Shown here: positions 1 through 6,154 of the stretch, in pieces
How the letters are laid out: every line of letters starts with the position of its first letter
Position numbering within the stretch: position 1 is the stretch's first letter
Source of the DNA: an uncultured Rhodocyclaceae bacterium
GTDB lineage: Bacteria > Pseudomonadota > Gammaproteobacteria > Burkholderiales > Rhodocyclaceae
Reading direction: 5' to 3'
Length of the DNA stretch: 7,076 nucleotides
Assembly: GCA_903930805.1 (NCBI GenBank)
Contig: CAIYZZ010000217.1
Span: 1-7,076 of the forward strand
Notes under the pieces: generated by a model
What the model was told of the DNA's origin: nothing
What the model saw: the letters and a program-made list of their open reading frames with translations, nothing else
The model's database searches: none
Made by a program: the position numbers and the translations under genes

Positions 1-103
1 CCACTTCAATATCGATGTCCTGCATATAGGGCTTCACATCCGTATCCGGATCGTAGCGGTAAATCCTGAACTGGATGGTGCGAGTTTGATTGGCTTCAGT
101 CAT
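1..103 (-). CDS. sdhB: Succinate dehydrogenase iron-sulfur subunit, N-terminus only (partial)
   Basis: SdhB carries the three Fe-S clusters that pass electrons from the SdhA flavin to the quinone site of complex II. Only the first 34 codons lie in the window; the gene continues past the left edge. The visible protein starts MTEANQTRTIQF and continues RIYRYDPDTDVKPYMQDIDI, the usual opening of the ferredoxin-like 2Fe-2S domain (F-x-I-Y-R-Y-[DN]-P-D). The cluster cysteines are outside the window. The ATG (101-103) is 12 nt downstream of the sdhA stop. The ribosome site is TAAGGAAG on the minus strand, so it includes the sdhA stop codon, which suggests translational coupling. Identity is secure from the N-terminal motif plus position as the last of four sdh genes. 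Confidence 0.93.
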   Translation of the reverse strand, partial: MTEANQTRTIQFRIYRYDPDTDVKPYMQDIDIEV

Positions 104-115
104 CGCCGTTCTTCC

Positions 116-1909
116 TTAATAAGCACGCTTCTTGAGCGCGATGGTCTCGACCGTCAGCGGTCGCAGAGTGACCGACTTGTAGTCCAGGCGGTTGTCTTCC
201 TTGAACCAAAGCGAGTGCTTGAGCCAATTGGTGTCATCGCGACCATTCGGGCGTTCTGTCGTATCGGGCGCATCATCACGCACATGCGCACCACGGCTCT
301 CCTTGCGCGCCTCCGCCGACACCATGGTCGCCACCGCTACCTCGATAAGATTGTCAAGTTCGAGCGCCTCAATGCGTGCCGTATTGAAGACTTTGGACTT
401 GTCCTTGATTTCGGTCTGCTCCACATCCTTCTGCACATCGAGAATTTTCTGCACACCTTCCTTCAGAAGGTCGTTGAAGCGAAACACCCCTGCGTGTTTT
501 TGCATGGTACGTTGCATAGCCAGCCGCGTTTCATGCACGTTGGCACCAGCGCGCTGCGTGTTGAGACGATCCAGTCGCGCCAGCGTTTGATCGAAGACAT
601 CGGCCGGCAGTTCCTTGTGCGACTTGGGTGATTTTTTCAATTCCTCGACCGCCGTTTCGCCGGCGGACTTGCCGAATACCAGCAGGTCGAGCAGTGAATT
701 TGTACCAAGGCGATTGGCACCATGCACCGAAGCACAGGCACATTCGCCAGCGGCATAAAACCCCGGCACGGCTTCATTCATCGTGGTGCGACCTGGCACA
801 ACCACCTGGCCCTTGAAGTTGGTCGGAATCCCACCCATCTGATAATGACAAGTCGGCACCACAGGGATTGGCTCTTTCAAGGCATCGACACCGGCAAACT
901 GCACGGCGATTTCGTGAATGCCCGGCAAGCGCTTCATGATCGTTTCCGGCGGCAGGTGGGTAATATCGAGCAGGACGAAATCTTTGTTCGGCCCGCAACC
1001 GCGACCTTCGTTGATCTCGGTGACCATCGCCCTTGACACGACATCACGCGAAGCCAGATCCTTGGCGTTCGGCGCATAACGTTCCATGAAGCGTTCACCC
1101 AGCGAGTTGCGCAGAATGCCGCCCTCGCCACGAACACCCTCGGTGATGAGTACGCCAGCGCCCGCCACACCCGTCGGGTGGAACTGCCAGAACTCCATGT
1201 CCTCGAGTGGAATACCGGCACGCGCCGCCATGCCGACACCATCGCCGGTGTTGATGAAGGCGTTGGTGGAAGAGTAGTAAATCCGTCCCGAGCCACCCGT
1301 GGCGAAAATCGTCGCCTTGGCATGGAACGCATAGATGTCGCCGGTTTCCATTTCCATCGCGGTAACGCCGAGCACTTCGCCCTCGGCGTCTCGAATCAGG
1401 TCGAGTGCCATCCACTCGATGAAGAACTGCGTATTGACCTTGATGTTGCGCTGGTACATCGCGTGCAACATCGCGTGGCCCGTGCGGTCAGCTGCGGCAC
1501 AGGAACGACGCACCGGTTTTTCGCCGAAGTTTGACATGTGGCCACCGAAGGGGCGCTGGTAGATGCGGCCATTGTCGAGCCGATCGAAAGGCATACCGTA
1601 ATGCTCGAGTTCGATGACGCACTCGTTGGCTTTGCGGCACATGAACTCGATGGCATCCTGATCGCCGAGCCAGTCGGAACCCTTGACGGTGTCGTACATG
1701 TGCCAATGCCAGTGATCCTCCTCGGAATTACCCAAACTGGCCGCCACGCCGCCCTGGGCGGCAACAGTATGCGAGCGGGTGGGAAAAACCTTGGTCAACA
1801 CGGCCGTCTTGAGACCGGCCTCGGAAAGCTGGATCGCAGCACGCAGACCGGCACCGCCGGCGCCGACGATCACTGCATCAAATTTGCGGACGGTAACGTT
1901 CACGCTCAT
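116..1909 (-). CDS. sdhA: Succinate dehydrogenase flavoprotein subunit
   Basis: This 597-residue catalytic subunit oxidises succinate to fumarate at the cytoplasmic face of complex II. The N-terminal dinucleotide-binding motif GAGGAG is at residues 16-21. The covalent FAD attachment motif RSHTVAAQGG places the flavinylated histidine at H47 (E. coli H45). Substrate-site residues expected from E. coli are present: HPTG (H244), the catalytic arginine in ASRDVVSR (R288), H355 in CHYQMGG and R400 in HGANRLGTNSLLD. The C-terminus ends KKRAY. An in-frame ATG 15 codons upstream exists, but the start at 1909 is preferred: it fits the family N-terminus (MSVNVTVRKFDAVIVGAGGAG) and has AGGAAA just upstream, whereas the longer form would overlap sdhD. 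It lies 7 nt after the sdhD stop. Covalent flavinylation normally needs SdhE, which is not in the window. Confidence 0.98.
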   Translation of the reverse strand: MSVNVTVRKFDAVIVGAGGAGLRAAIQLSEAGLKTAVLTKVFPTRSHTVAAQGGVAASLGNSEEDHWHWHMYDTVKGSDWLGDQDAIEFMCRKANECVIELEHYGMPFDRLDNGRIYQRPFGGHMSNFGEKPVRRSCAAADRTGHAMLHAMYQRNIKVNTQFFIEWMALDLIRDAEGEVLGVTAMEMETGDIYAFHAKATIFATGGSGRIYYSSTNAFINTGDGVGMAARAGIPLEDMEFWQFHPTGVAGAGVLITEGVRGEGGILRNSLGERFMERYAPNAKDLASRDVVSRAMVTEINEGRGCGPNKDFVLLDITHLPPETIMKRLPGIHEIAVQFAGVDALKEPIPVVPTCHYQMGGIPTNFKGQVVVPGRTTMNEAVPGFYAAGECACASVHGANRLGTNSLLDLLVFGKSAGETAVEELKKSPKSHKELPADVFDQTLARLDRLNTQRAGANVHETRLAMQRTMQKHAGVFRFNDLLKEGVQKILDVQKDVEQTEIKDKSKVFNTARIEALELDNLIEVAVATMVSAEARKESRGAHVRDDAPDTTERPNGRDDTNWLKHSLWFKEDNRLDYKSVTLRPLTVETIALKKRAY

Positions 1910-1916
1910 TTTCCTA

Positions 1917-2264
1917 TCAAAGCCTCCAGATAACCTGCGTTGCCCAGCCGGCATAGCCGACCAGAGCCGACAGTGTCAGCACATGCAATAAGAGTTTGAT
2001 GCCGGCGGGTTGGATGTAGTCCATCCAGATGTCACGCACGCCGACCCAAGCATGCCAGCACAGGTTGACGATGAACAGGAAGCTGACGAAGCGCATCAAC
2101 CCTGCGGACATGAACGTACGCCAGCTTTCATAACTAGCTGCTGCGCCCTGCAGCAGCGCAATGGCAATGACCAGCGTGAAGGCCGCCATCACAGCGCCGG
2201 TGATGCGCTGGACAAGCCAATCCATGAGACCGTAATGCGCCCCGACGATTTTGCGATTCACCAT
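1917..2264 (-). CDS. sdhD: Succinate dehydrogenase membrane anchor subunit D
   Basis: This 115-residue integral membrane subunit pairs with SdhC to anchor complex II, bind heme b and form the ubiquinone site. Three hydrophobic segments are visible at about residues 17-39, 55-77 and 88-111. Between helices 2 and 3 the motif HAWVGVRDIWMDY contains H71, D82 and Y83; these match, at identical numbers, the E. coli SdhD heme ligand H71 and the quinone-site residues D82/Y83. The start ATG lies inside the end of sdhC: the two genes share the 7 nt ATGGTGA, so they are almost certainly coupled in translation. The stop TGA leads into TGATAGGAAAATG, which supplies the ribosome site of sdhA. Confidence 0.95.
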   Translation of the reverse strand: MVNRKIVGAHYGLMDWLVQRITGAVMAAFTLVIAIALLQGAAASYESWRTFMSAGLMRFVSFLFIVNLCWHAWVGVRDIWMDYIQPAGIKLLLHVLTLSALVGYAGWATQVIWRL

Positions 2265-2641
2265 AATTTCGCTCCCAGGATCAGGGTCAGCAGAAGACTG
2301 ACGGCGAGAACTGCCTTGGCGGAAGCACTCGCCTTGGCTTTATCGACCCCGACATGGACATCGATCAACAAGATGCGGATACCCATGCAAAAGTGGTGCA
2401 GGAAGGCCCACAACAAACCGATCAGAAGCAATTTGACGAGAGGAAGTGCAGTCACCGCCTGCAAAACCTGAAAGCTATCGCCGGACTTCAGCGATAGATC
2501 GAGCAGCCAAATCAACAGGGGCAGCATGAGGAACAAACCAATGCCGCTAACGCGATGCAAGATCGAGGCAAAACCCGCAATCGGCAGCTTTATTTCCATC
2601 AAGTTCAGATACTTGGGACGTTTTTTCGTCAGTTCCGCCAT
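2258..2641 (-). CDS. sdhC: Succinate dehydrogenase cytochrome b556 subunit C
   Basis: This 127-residue membrane subunit of complex II is the first gene of the sdh operon. The N-terminal region has the family pattern RPKYLNL followed by PIAGFASILHRVSGIGLF; S26 and R30 correspond to the E. coli quinone-site residues S27 and R31. Three membrane segments are seen at about 25-47, 65-86 and 107-126. The second cytochrome signature is HHFCMGIRILLIDVHVG (residues 82-98), where H83 aligns with the E. coli heme ligand H84 and R89 and D94 are also conserved. The start ATG (2639-2641) has GGAG about 10 nt upstream. The end overlaps sdhD by 7 nt. Length is normal for the family. Confidence 0.96.
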   Translation of the reverse strand: MAELTKKRPKYLNLMEIKLPIAGFASILHRVSGIGLFLMLPLLIWLLDLSLKSGDSFQVLQAVTALPLVKLLLIGLLWAFLHHFCMGIRILLIDVHVGVDKAKASASAKAVLAVSLLLTLILGAKLW

Positions 2642-2691
2642 CTCACTGTCACTCCATTCATGGTGCAGCGCAATATCCTACCGCAAGCAAT

Positions 2692-2719
2692 GTTATAAAT
2701 TAATCTTTGCCACCAACAA
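2692..2719 (-). promoter_or_regulatory. Candidate sigma70 promoter of the sdhCDAB operon
   Basis: On the minus strand, TTGTTG (2719-2714) and TATAAC (2697-2692) are separated by 16 nt in an AT-rich stretch that stands out from the GC-rich coding DNA. Transcription would start near 2685, giving a leader of about 45 nt before sdhC. The 118-nt gap between the gntR stop and sdhC shows no convincing hairpin terminator, so readthrough from gntR into sdh is also possible. This is assigned from motif match only. Confidence 0.45.
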
Positions 2720-2759
2720 ACTGTGATAATAAACTCTGCACTCAATCATTAAAGCCCTG

Positions 2760-3518
2760 TCATCCCAGTTCGTTCAAATAACAATGCTCCACCGTCGAAT
2801 ACAGGCCACGCCGCCACTCCACCGGACGGTCTCCATAGGTGTAGCTGATCCTTTCCACCGACAGCAGCGGACTACCTTCCGGCACTTTCAACAACTCGGC
2901 ACTGGCACGCTCAGCAGCCACGGCACGCAAGCGCTCTTCGGCCCGAATCATGCGCACGCCGAACTTTCCTTCAAACAAGCTGTAAAGCGAAGCTTGGGAT
3001 TCTTTCAGCACCTCAAGCGACAAGCCCGCGAAAATCTCGCCAGGCAGGTAAATTTCATCCACCACCACCGGCTTGCCGGAAAACTCAAGCAAACGACGCA
3101 CGACGATGATCGGATCACCCGCATTGAGACCCAGAACGCGCGCCGCCTCGACCCCAGCCTTGGCGCGCCAGCATTCAAGCGGCGTACTTTTCGGCGATTC
3201 GATGACACCGGTCAGCGGCACCAGGCGCAGGAAACGGAAGAAGGCACGCGGGTCACTGTGACTAGCAACGTAAGTGCCCTTGCCTTGTCGCCGCACCAGC
3301 AGGTTTTCGGCAGCCATCTCATCGATGGCCTTGCGCACCGTGCCCTGACTGACGCTAAAGCGCGACGCCAACTCCATTTCGCTCGGAATCAACTCGCCCG
3401 GTCGCCACTCACCATTGTCGAGCGCCTGAAGGATCAGGCTCTTGATCTGGCGGTAGAGCGGACTGAATGTCGGAGAGTCAGCAGAGGATTGACGCATCAT
3501 GGAATCGAATTGAAGCAT
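2760..3518 (-). CDS. GntR-family (HutC-type, UTRA domain) transcriptional regulator
   Basis: This 252-residue DNA-binding regulator has the two-part build of the HutC subfamily. Residues about 18-87 form the GntR winged helix-turn-helix: SPLYRQIKSLI, then a turn with LIPSEMELASRFSVSQGTVRKA (recognition helix about 57-68) and the wing RRQGKGTYV (76-84). Residues about 95-245 match a UTRA effector-binding domain, ending SPLLSVERISYTY...PVEWRRGLY. The ligand cannot be read from the sequence; its place between sdh and mdh suggests a TCA-related organic acid or CoA ester. The start at 3518 is chosen because GGA lies 8 nt upstream across a run of A; internal ATGs at 3500 and 3497 have no ribosome site. 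It is divergent from mdh, and a perfect inverted repeat lies 25 nt upstream of its start, so autoregulation is likely. Family assignment is firm, specific role inferred. Confidence 0.92.
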   Translation of the reverse strand: MLQFDSMMRQSSADSPTFSPLYRQIKSLILQALDNGEWRPGELIPSEMELASRFSVSQGTVRKAIDEMAAENLLVRRQGKGTYVASHSDPRAFFRFLRLVPLTGVIESPKSTPLECWRAKAGVEAARVLGLNAGDPIIVVRRLLEFSGKPVVVDEIYLPGEIFAGLSLEVLKESQASLYSLFEGKFGVRMIRAEERLRAVAAERASAELLKVPEGSPLLSVERISYTYGDRPVEWRRGLYSTVEHCYLNELG

Positions 3519-3543
3519 ATTTTTTTTCCGACGTCCATAGTTC

Positions 3544-3571
3544 GTCTTATATCTTATGCAAGATATAAGAC
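3544..3571. promoter_or_regulatory. Perfect 12+12 bp inverted repeat, probable GntR operator
   Basis: The arms GTCTTATATCTT (3544-3555) and AAGATATAAGAC (3560-3571) are exact reverse complements around a 4-nt centre, ATGC. Each arm also contains a tandem repeat: TCTTAT occurs at 3545-3550 and 3552-3557, 7 nt apart, so the site could hold two nested dimer sites. It ends 5 nt before the -35 box of the mdh promoter, centring it near -55 relative to the predicted mdh start. It also occupies the place where the gntR promoter must lie (a TATAAG at 3551-3546 on the minus strand is a weak -10 candidate). Divergent placement beside a GntR gene makes it the expected operator; binding is inferred. A terminator role is unlikely because it lies upstream of both genes, has no following T-run and is AT-rich. 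Confidence 0.8.
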
Positions 3572-3576
3572 AGATA

Positions 3577-3606
3577 TTGACAGAGTGCAGCAGCGCGTTT
3601 TATGAT
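3577..3606 (+). promoter_or_regulatory. Near-consensus sigma70 promoter for mdh and downstream genes
   Basis: TTGACA (3577-3582) matches the -35 consensus exactly, and TATGAT (3601-3606) matches the -10 at five of six positions, with an 18-nt spacer. The predicted start is near 3613, giving a leader of about 54 nt before the mdh ATG. No other promoter is evident between mdh and acnB, so this probably drives the four-gene block. The strength of the match, with an inverted repeat abutting it upstream, suggests a promoter tuned by the neighbouring regulator. Confidence 0.75.
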
Positions 3607-3666
3607 TCTGCCGTTACCCCTTATTACACTGACCTTTTTCACCACCCACACCTCAAGGAGTTCCAC

Positions 3667-4656
3667 ATGGCCAAAGCCCCCATTCGCGTCGCAGTGACCG
3701 GCGCCGCCGGACAAATCGGTTATGCCCTGTTGTTCCGCATCGCCAGCGGTGAAATGCTCGGCAAGGACCAACCCGTCATCCTGCAAATGCTCGAGTTGCC
3801 GATAGAAAAGGCGCAAGCCGCACTCAAGGGCGTGATGATGGAACTCGAAGATTGTGCCTTCCCGCTGCTGGCCGACATGATCGGCACTGCCGATCCGAAG
3901 GTGGCTTTCAAGGATGTGCAGCAGGCTCTACTGGTCGGTGCCAAGCCGCGCGGCCCGGGCATGGAGCGCAAGGACCTGCTGCTCGAGAACGCCAAGATTT
4001 TTTCCGAGCAGGGCCAAGCCATCGATGCTGTTGCGGCCCGTGATTTGAAACTGATTGTTGTCGGCAATCCCGCCAACACCAACGCGTTGATCACCATGAA
4101 CACGGCTAAGAGCCTGCCGCAATCGGCATTCACCTCGATGATGCGCCTCGACCACAACCGCGCCATCTCTCAACTGGCCACCCGCACCAAGGCCAGCGTC
4201 ACCGACATCCAGAAGATGGTCGTGTGGGGCAACCACTCGCCAACGATGTATCCGGACATCCGCTTCGCCTCCATCGGCGGCAAGGCCGCACCGGCCCAGG
4301 TCAATGACGATGCCTGGTACAAGAACGAATACATCCCGAAGGTCGGCAAGCGCGGTGCCGCCATCATCGAAGCGCGCGGCCTGTCTTCTGCTGCTTCGGC
4401 CGCCAACGCTGCCATCGACCACATGCGCGACTGGAACAACGGCACCAACGGCGCCTGGGTCACCATGGGCGTGGTTTCCGACGGTTCCTACGGTATCCCC
4501 GCAGGCATGATCTACGGCATGCCCTGCATCTGTGCCGGTGGCAAGTGGGAAGTCGTCAAGGGCCTCGAAATCGACGCTTTCTCGCGCGAGAAGATGGACT
4601 TCACGCTCAAGGAACTCACTGAAGAGCGTGACGGCGTCAAGCATCTGTTTGCCTGA
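3667..4656 (+). CDS. mdh: Malate dehydrogenase, NAD-dependent (type 2)
   Basis: This 329-residue cytoplasmic enzyme interconverts malate and oxaloacetate. It belongs to the type-2 MDH group (the Thermus and cytosolic eukaryotic type), not the E. coli-type MDH. The Rossmann motif GAAGQIG is at residues 12-18; E43 at the end of the second strand (MLELP) fits NAD rather than NADP. Substrate-binding arginines are R95 and R101 in [15 protein letters not shown] begins at N134. The catalytic pair is D162 in LDHNR (with R165) and H190 in [11 protein letters not shown]. The ATG at 3667 has AAGGAG six nt upstream. An in-frame extension back to 3556 is rejected because it would run through the promoter. 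It is the first gene of the plus-strand block, with the CitE-like gene 26 nt downstream. Confidence 0.98.
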   Translation: MAKAPIRVAVTGAAGQIGYALLFRIASGEMLGKDQPVILQMLELPIEKAQAALKGVMMELEDCAFPLLADMIGTADPKVAFKDVQQALLVGAKPRGPGMERKDLLLENAKIFSEQGQAIDAVAARDLKLIVVGNPANTNALITMNTAKSLPQSAFTSMMRLDHNRAISQLATRTKASVTDIQKMVVWGNHSPTMYPDIRFASIGGKAAPAQVNDDAWYKNEYIPKVGKRGAAIIEARGLSSAASAANAAIDHMRDWNNGTNGAWVTMGVVSDGSYGIPAGMIYGMPCICAGGKWEVVKGLEIDAFSREKMDFTLKELTEERDGVKHLFA

Positions 4657-4682
4657 TTGCCGGTCAGCCAGCGGGATTCCAG

Positions 4683-5687
4683 ATGAACAGTCCGGTCCAT
4701 CCCGCTGACATTCTTTATGCAGGCGGCCGGCCCTTCCCGGCGCTGACCGCCTGCGAGCATTACGCCGGCCATGAAAAACTGATTTGCAAGGCGCTCGAAT
4801 TGCAAACCAGTCTAGGTGCAATTTTCGACATCACCGCCGATTGCGAGGATGGCGCACCTACCGGACGCGAGCATGAGCACGCCGTTCTGGTCGCCGCACT
4901 CATCAATTCGAGCGACAACCGTTACAACCGCCTGGGTGCGCGCATCCATGACGTGCGCCACTCGGCCTGGCATGATGATCTCGAAACCATCGTTGGTACG
5001 GCGGGACAGCGCCTCGCCTATCTGGTGCTACCCAAACCGGAGTGCCTGGCTGACGTTCAGGAGCAAATCTCTGCCCTCGATTCCTGTCGTAGTCGTCACG
5101 GCATCGCGCGTGAAATTCCGGTGCATGTACTAATCGAAACACCCGGCGCAGTCCGCGCCGCCTGGCAGATCGCCGCCCTGCCCCAGGTCGAATCCATCGA
5201 CTTCGGCCTGATGGATTATGTTAGCGCGCATCATGGTGCCATTCCGGCCAGCGCAATGCACTCTCCCGGGCAATTCAACCATCCGCTGATCGTACGCGCA
5301 AAGTGCGAGATTGCAGCTGCAGCACTGGGCAATGGCATCGTGCCGGCACATAACGTCACCACAGAATTCCTTGATGCCAGCGTGGTCGCTGCCGATGCGC
5401 GCCGCGCCCGCGAGGAATTCGGTTTCCTGCGCATGTGGAGCATTCACCCGAACCAGATCGAACCCATCGTCGCGGCCATGCGTCCCGCTTTCGATGAGGT
5501 CGAAGCAGCTAGCGCAATTCTCTTGGCCGCTGCCGCTGCAGACTGGGGGCCAACCCAGCAGAATGGCCGCCTGCATGATCGAGCTTCCTATCGTTATTAC
5601 TGGGAACTGCTACAACGCGCCCACGCCACCGGCGTACCTTTGCCGACAAAAACCACCTCACGTTTTTTCAACGCCGTGCCCGCCTGA
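4683..5687 (+). CDS. CitE-like CoA-ester lyase (HpcH/HpaI aldolase/citrate lyase family)
   Basis: This 334-residue TIM-barrel protein belongs to the family of citrate lyase beta subunits and malyl-, citramalyl- and beta-methylmalyl-CoA lyases, which make or break C-C bonds in acyl-CoA esters using Mg2+. Visible motifs are the acidic pair in DCEDGA (E55, D56), the substrate arginine in GARIHD (R87), LPKPE (116-120), the metal ligand E152 in LIETPG, D178 in FGLMDY, and IHPNQI (254-259). E152 and D178 are 26 residues apart, the same spacing as the Mg ligands of M. tuberculosis CitE. No citD or citF partner gene is present, so it is not part of a citrate lyase complex here. The start has only a weak GGGA upstream; the 26-nt gap and strong promoter before mdh suggest cotranscription. 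The actual substrate cannot be decided; L-malyl-CoA or citramalyl-CoA are the leading options. Confidence 0.9.
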   Translation: MNSPVHPADILYAGGRPFPALTACEHYAGHEKLICKALELQTSLGAIFDITADCEDGAPTGREHEHAVLVAALINSSDNRYNRLGARIHDVRHSAWHDDLETIVGTAGQRLAYLVLPKPECLADVQEQISALDSCRSRHGIAREIPVHVLIETPGAVRAAWQIAALPQVESIDFGLMDYVSAHHGAIPASAMHSPGQFNHPLIVRAKCEIAAAALGNGIVPAHNVTTEFLDASVVAADARRAREEFGFLRMWSIHPNQIEPIVAAMRPAFDEVEAASAILLAAAAADWGPTQQNGRLHDRASYRYYWELLQRAHATGVPLPTKTTSRFFNAVPA

Positions 5688-5698
5688 AAGGAATCGCC

Positions 5699-6115
5699 AT
5701 GAAACGCATTCTGATTGCATTCGTCTTCGCCAGCCTCGCTTCACTCTCCCAAGCCCAGCAACAGATGCAACCCGGCCGCTGGGAAATGAGCAGCGCCATG
5801 AAGATGCAAGGTATGCAAATGCCGGGACAGAAGTGGAACCACTGCTTCACTGCGCAGGACATCGCCGATGGCAAGCAACACAAGATGGACGACGGCCAGA
5901 GTAAATGCACCATGTCCGACATGAAAACCTCCGGCGCCACCTACAGCTACAGCTTTGCCTGCACCTCGAAGGACGGCAACATGAGCGGTCAGGCCAAGGG
6001 CAGCAGCACCAACACCAGCTTCAACACCGAAATCAAGATGCGGATGACGCCCGATCAAGGCATGGGCGAATTCACGCAAGTCATGACCGGTCACCGCGTC
6101 GGCGACTGTAAATAA
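5699..6115 (+). CDS. Small exported Met-rich protein, DUF3617-like
   Basis: This 138-residue protein has no known function. It begins with a typical Sec signal peptide (MKRILIAFVF, hydrophobic core, then SLSQA), with likely cleavage after A19 to leave a periplasmic protein of about 119 residues. The mature part opens with QPGRWEM and has four cysteines (C49, C70, C88, C137), probably two disulfides; the PGxWE start and cysteine pattern resemble DUF3617. It is unusually rich in methionine: M23, M30, M34, M36, M39 and M41 fall in 19 residues, with more later. The ribosome site AAAGGA overlaps the end of the CitE-like stop codon, 11 nt before the ATG, so the two are translated from one transcript. 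Why an exported protein sits among cytosolic TCA enzymes is not explained. The family call is from memory of the pattern, not a search. Confidence 0.85.
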   Translation: MKRILIAFVFASLASLSQAQQQMQPGRWEMSSAMKMQGMQMPGQKWNHCFTAQDIADGKQHKMDDGQSKCTMSDMKTSGATYSYSFACTSKDGNMSGQAKGSSTNTSFNTEIKMRMTPDQGMGEFTQVMTGHRVGDCK

Positions 6116-6154
6116 TCGATCACAAATAATTTTCACGCGAAAGGAAAACACATC

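Noticed and set aside
86..631. Plus-strand open frame of 181 codons opposite sdhA and the start of sdhB
   Set aside because: It is a complement shadow of sdhA, whose identity is certain; the translated protein shows no domain pattern.
2698..2713. GCAAAGAT between the sdh promoter boxes as a half-copy of the GntR operator
   Set aside because: It resembles the GCAAGAT half-site only with one inserted base, and no matching inverted partner is present. This is too weak to call a site.
3534..3561. TTGCAT-16-TATGGA on the minus strand as the gntR promoter
   Set aside because: It would start transcription near 3527, on top of the ribosome site, leaving almost no leader, and the boxes match consensus poorly.
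2784..3605. 273-codon open frame on the plus strand, opposite gntR
   Set aside because: It is antisense to the well-supported GntR gene, has no recognisable domain, and would run through the operator and mdh promoter region.
3556..3666. Possible 37-residue N-terminal extension of malate dehydrogenase
   Set aside because: The in-frame ATG at 3556 lies inside the inverted repeat and upstream of the promoter elements. The start at 3667 has a strong AAGGAG and matches the family N-terminus.
4657..4682. Possible terminator between mdh and the CitE-like gene
   Set aside because: The 26-nt gap has only short imperfect pairing and no T-run, so there is no support for termination.
3928..4821. Long open frame (297 codons) on the minus strand, opposite mdh
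   Set aside because: It lies antisense to a clearly real mdh with intact catalytic residues. Its protein is low in recognisable motifs and looks like the complement of GC-rich codons; no ribosome site or family match is seen.
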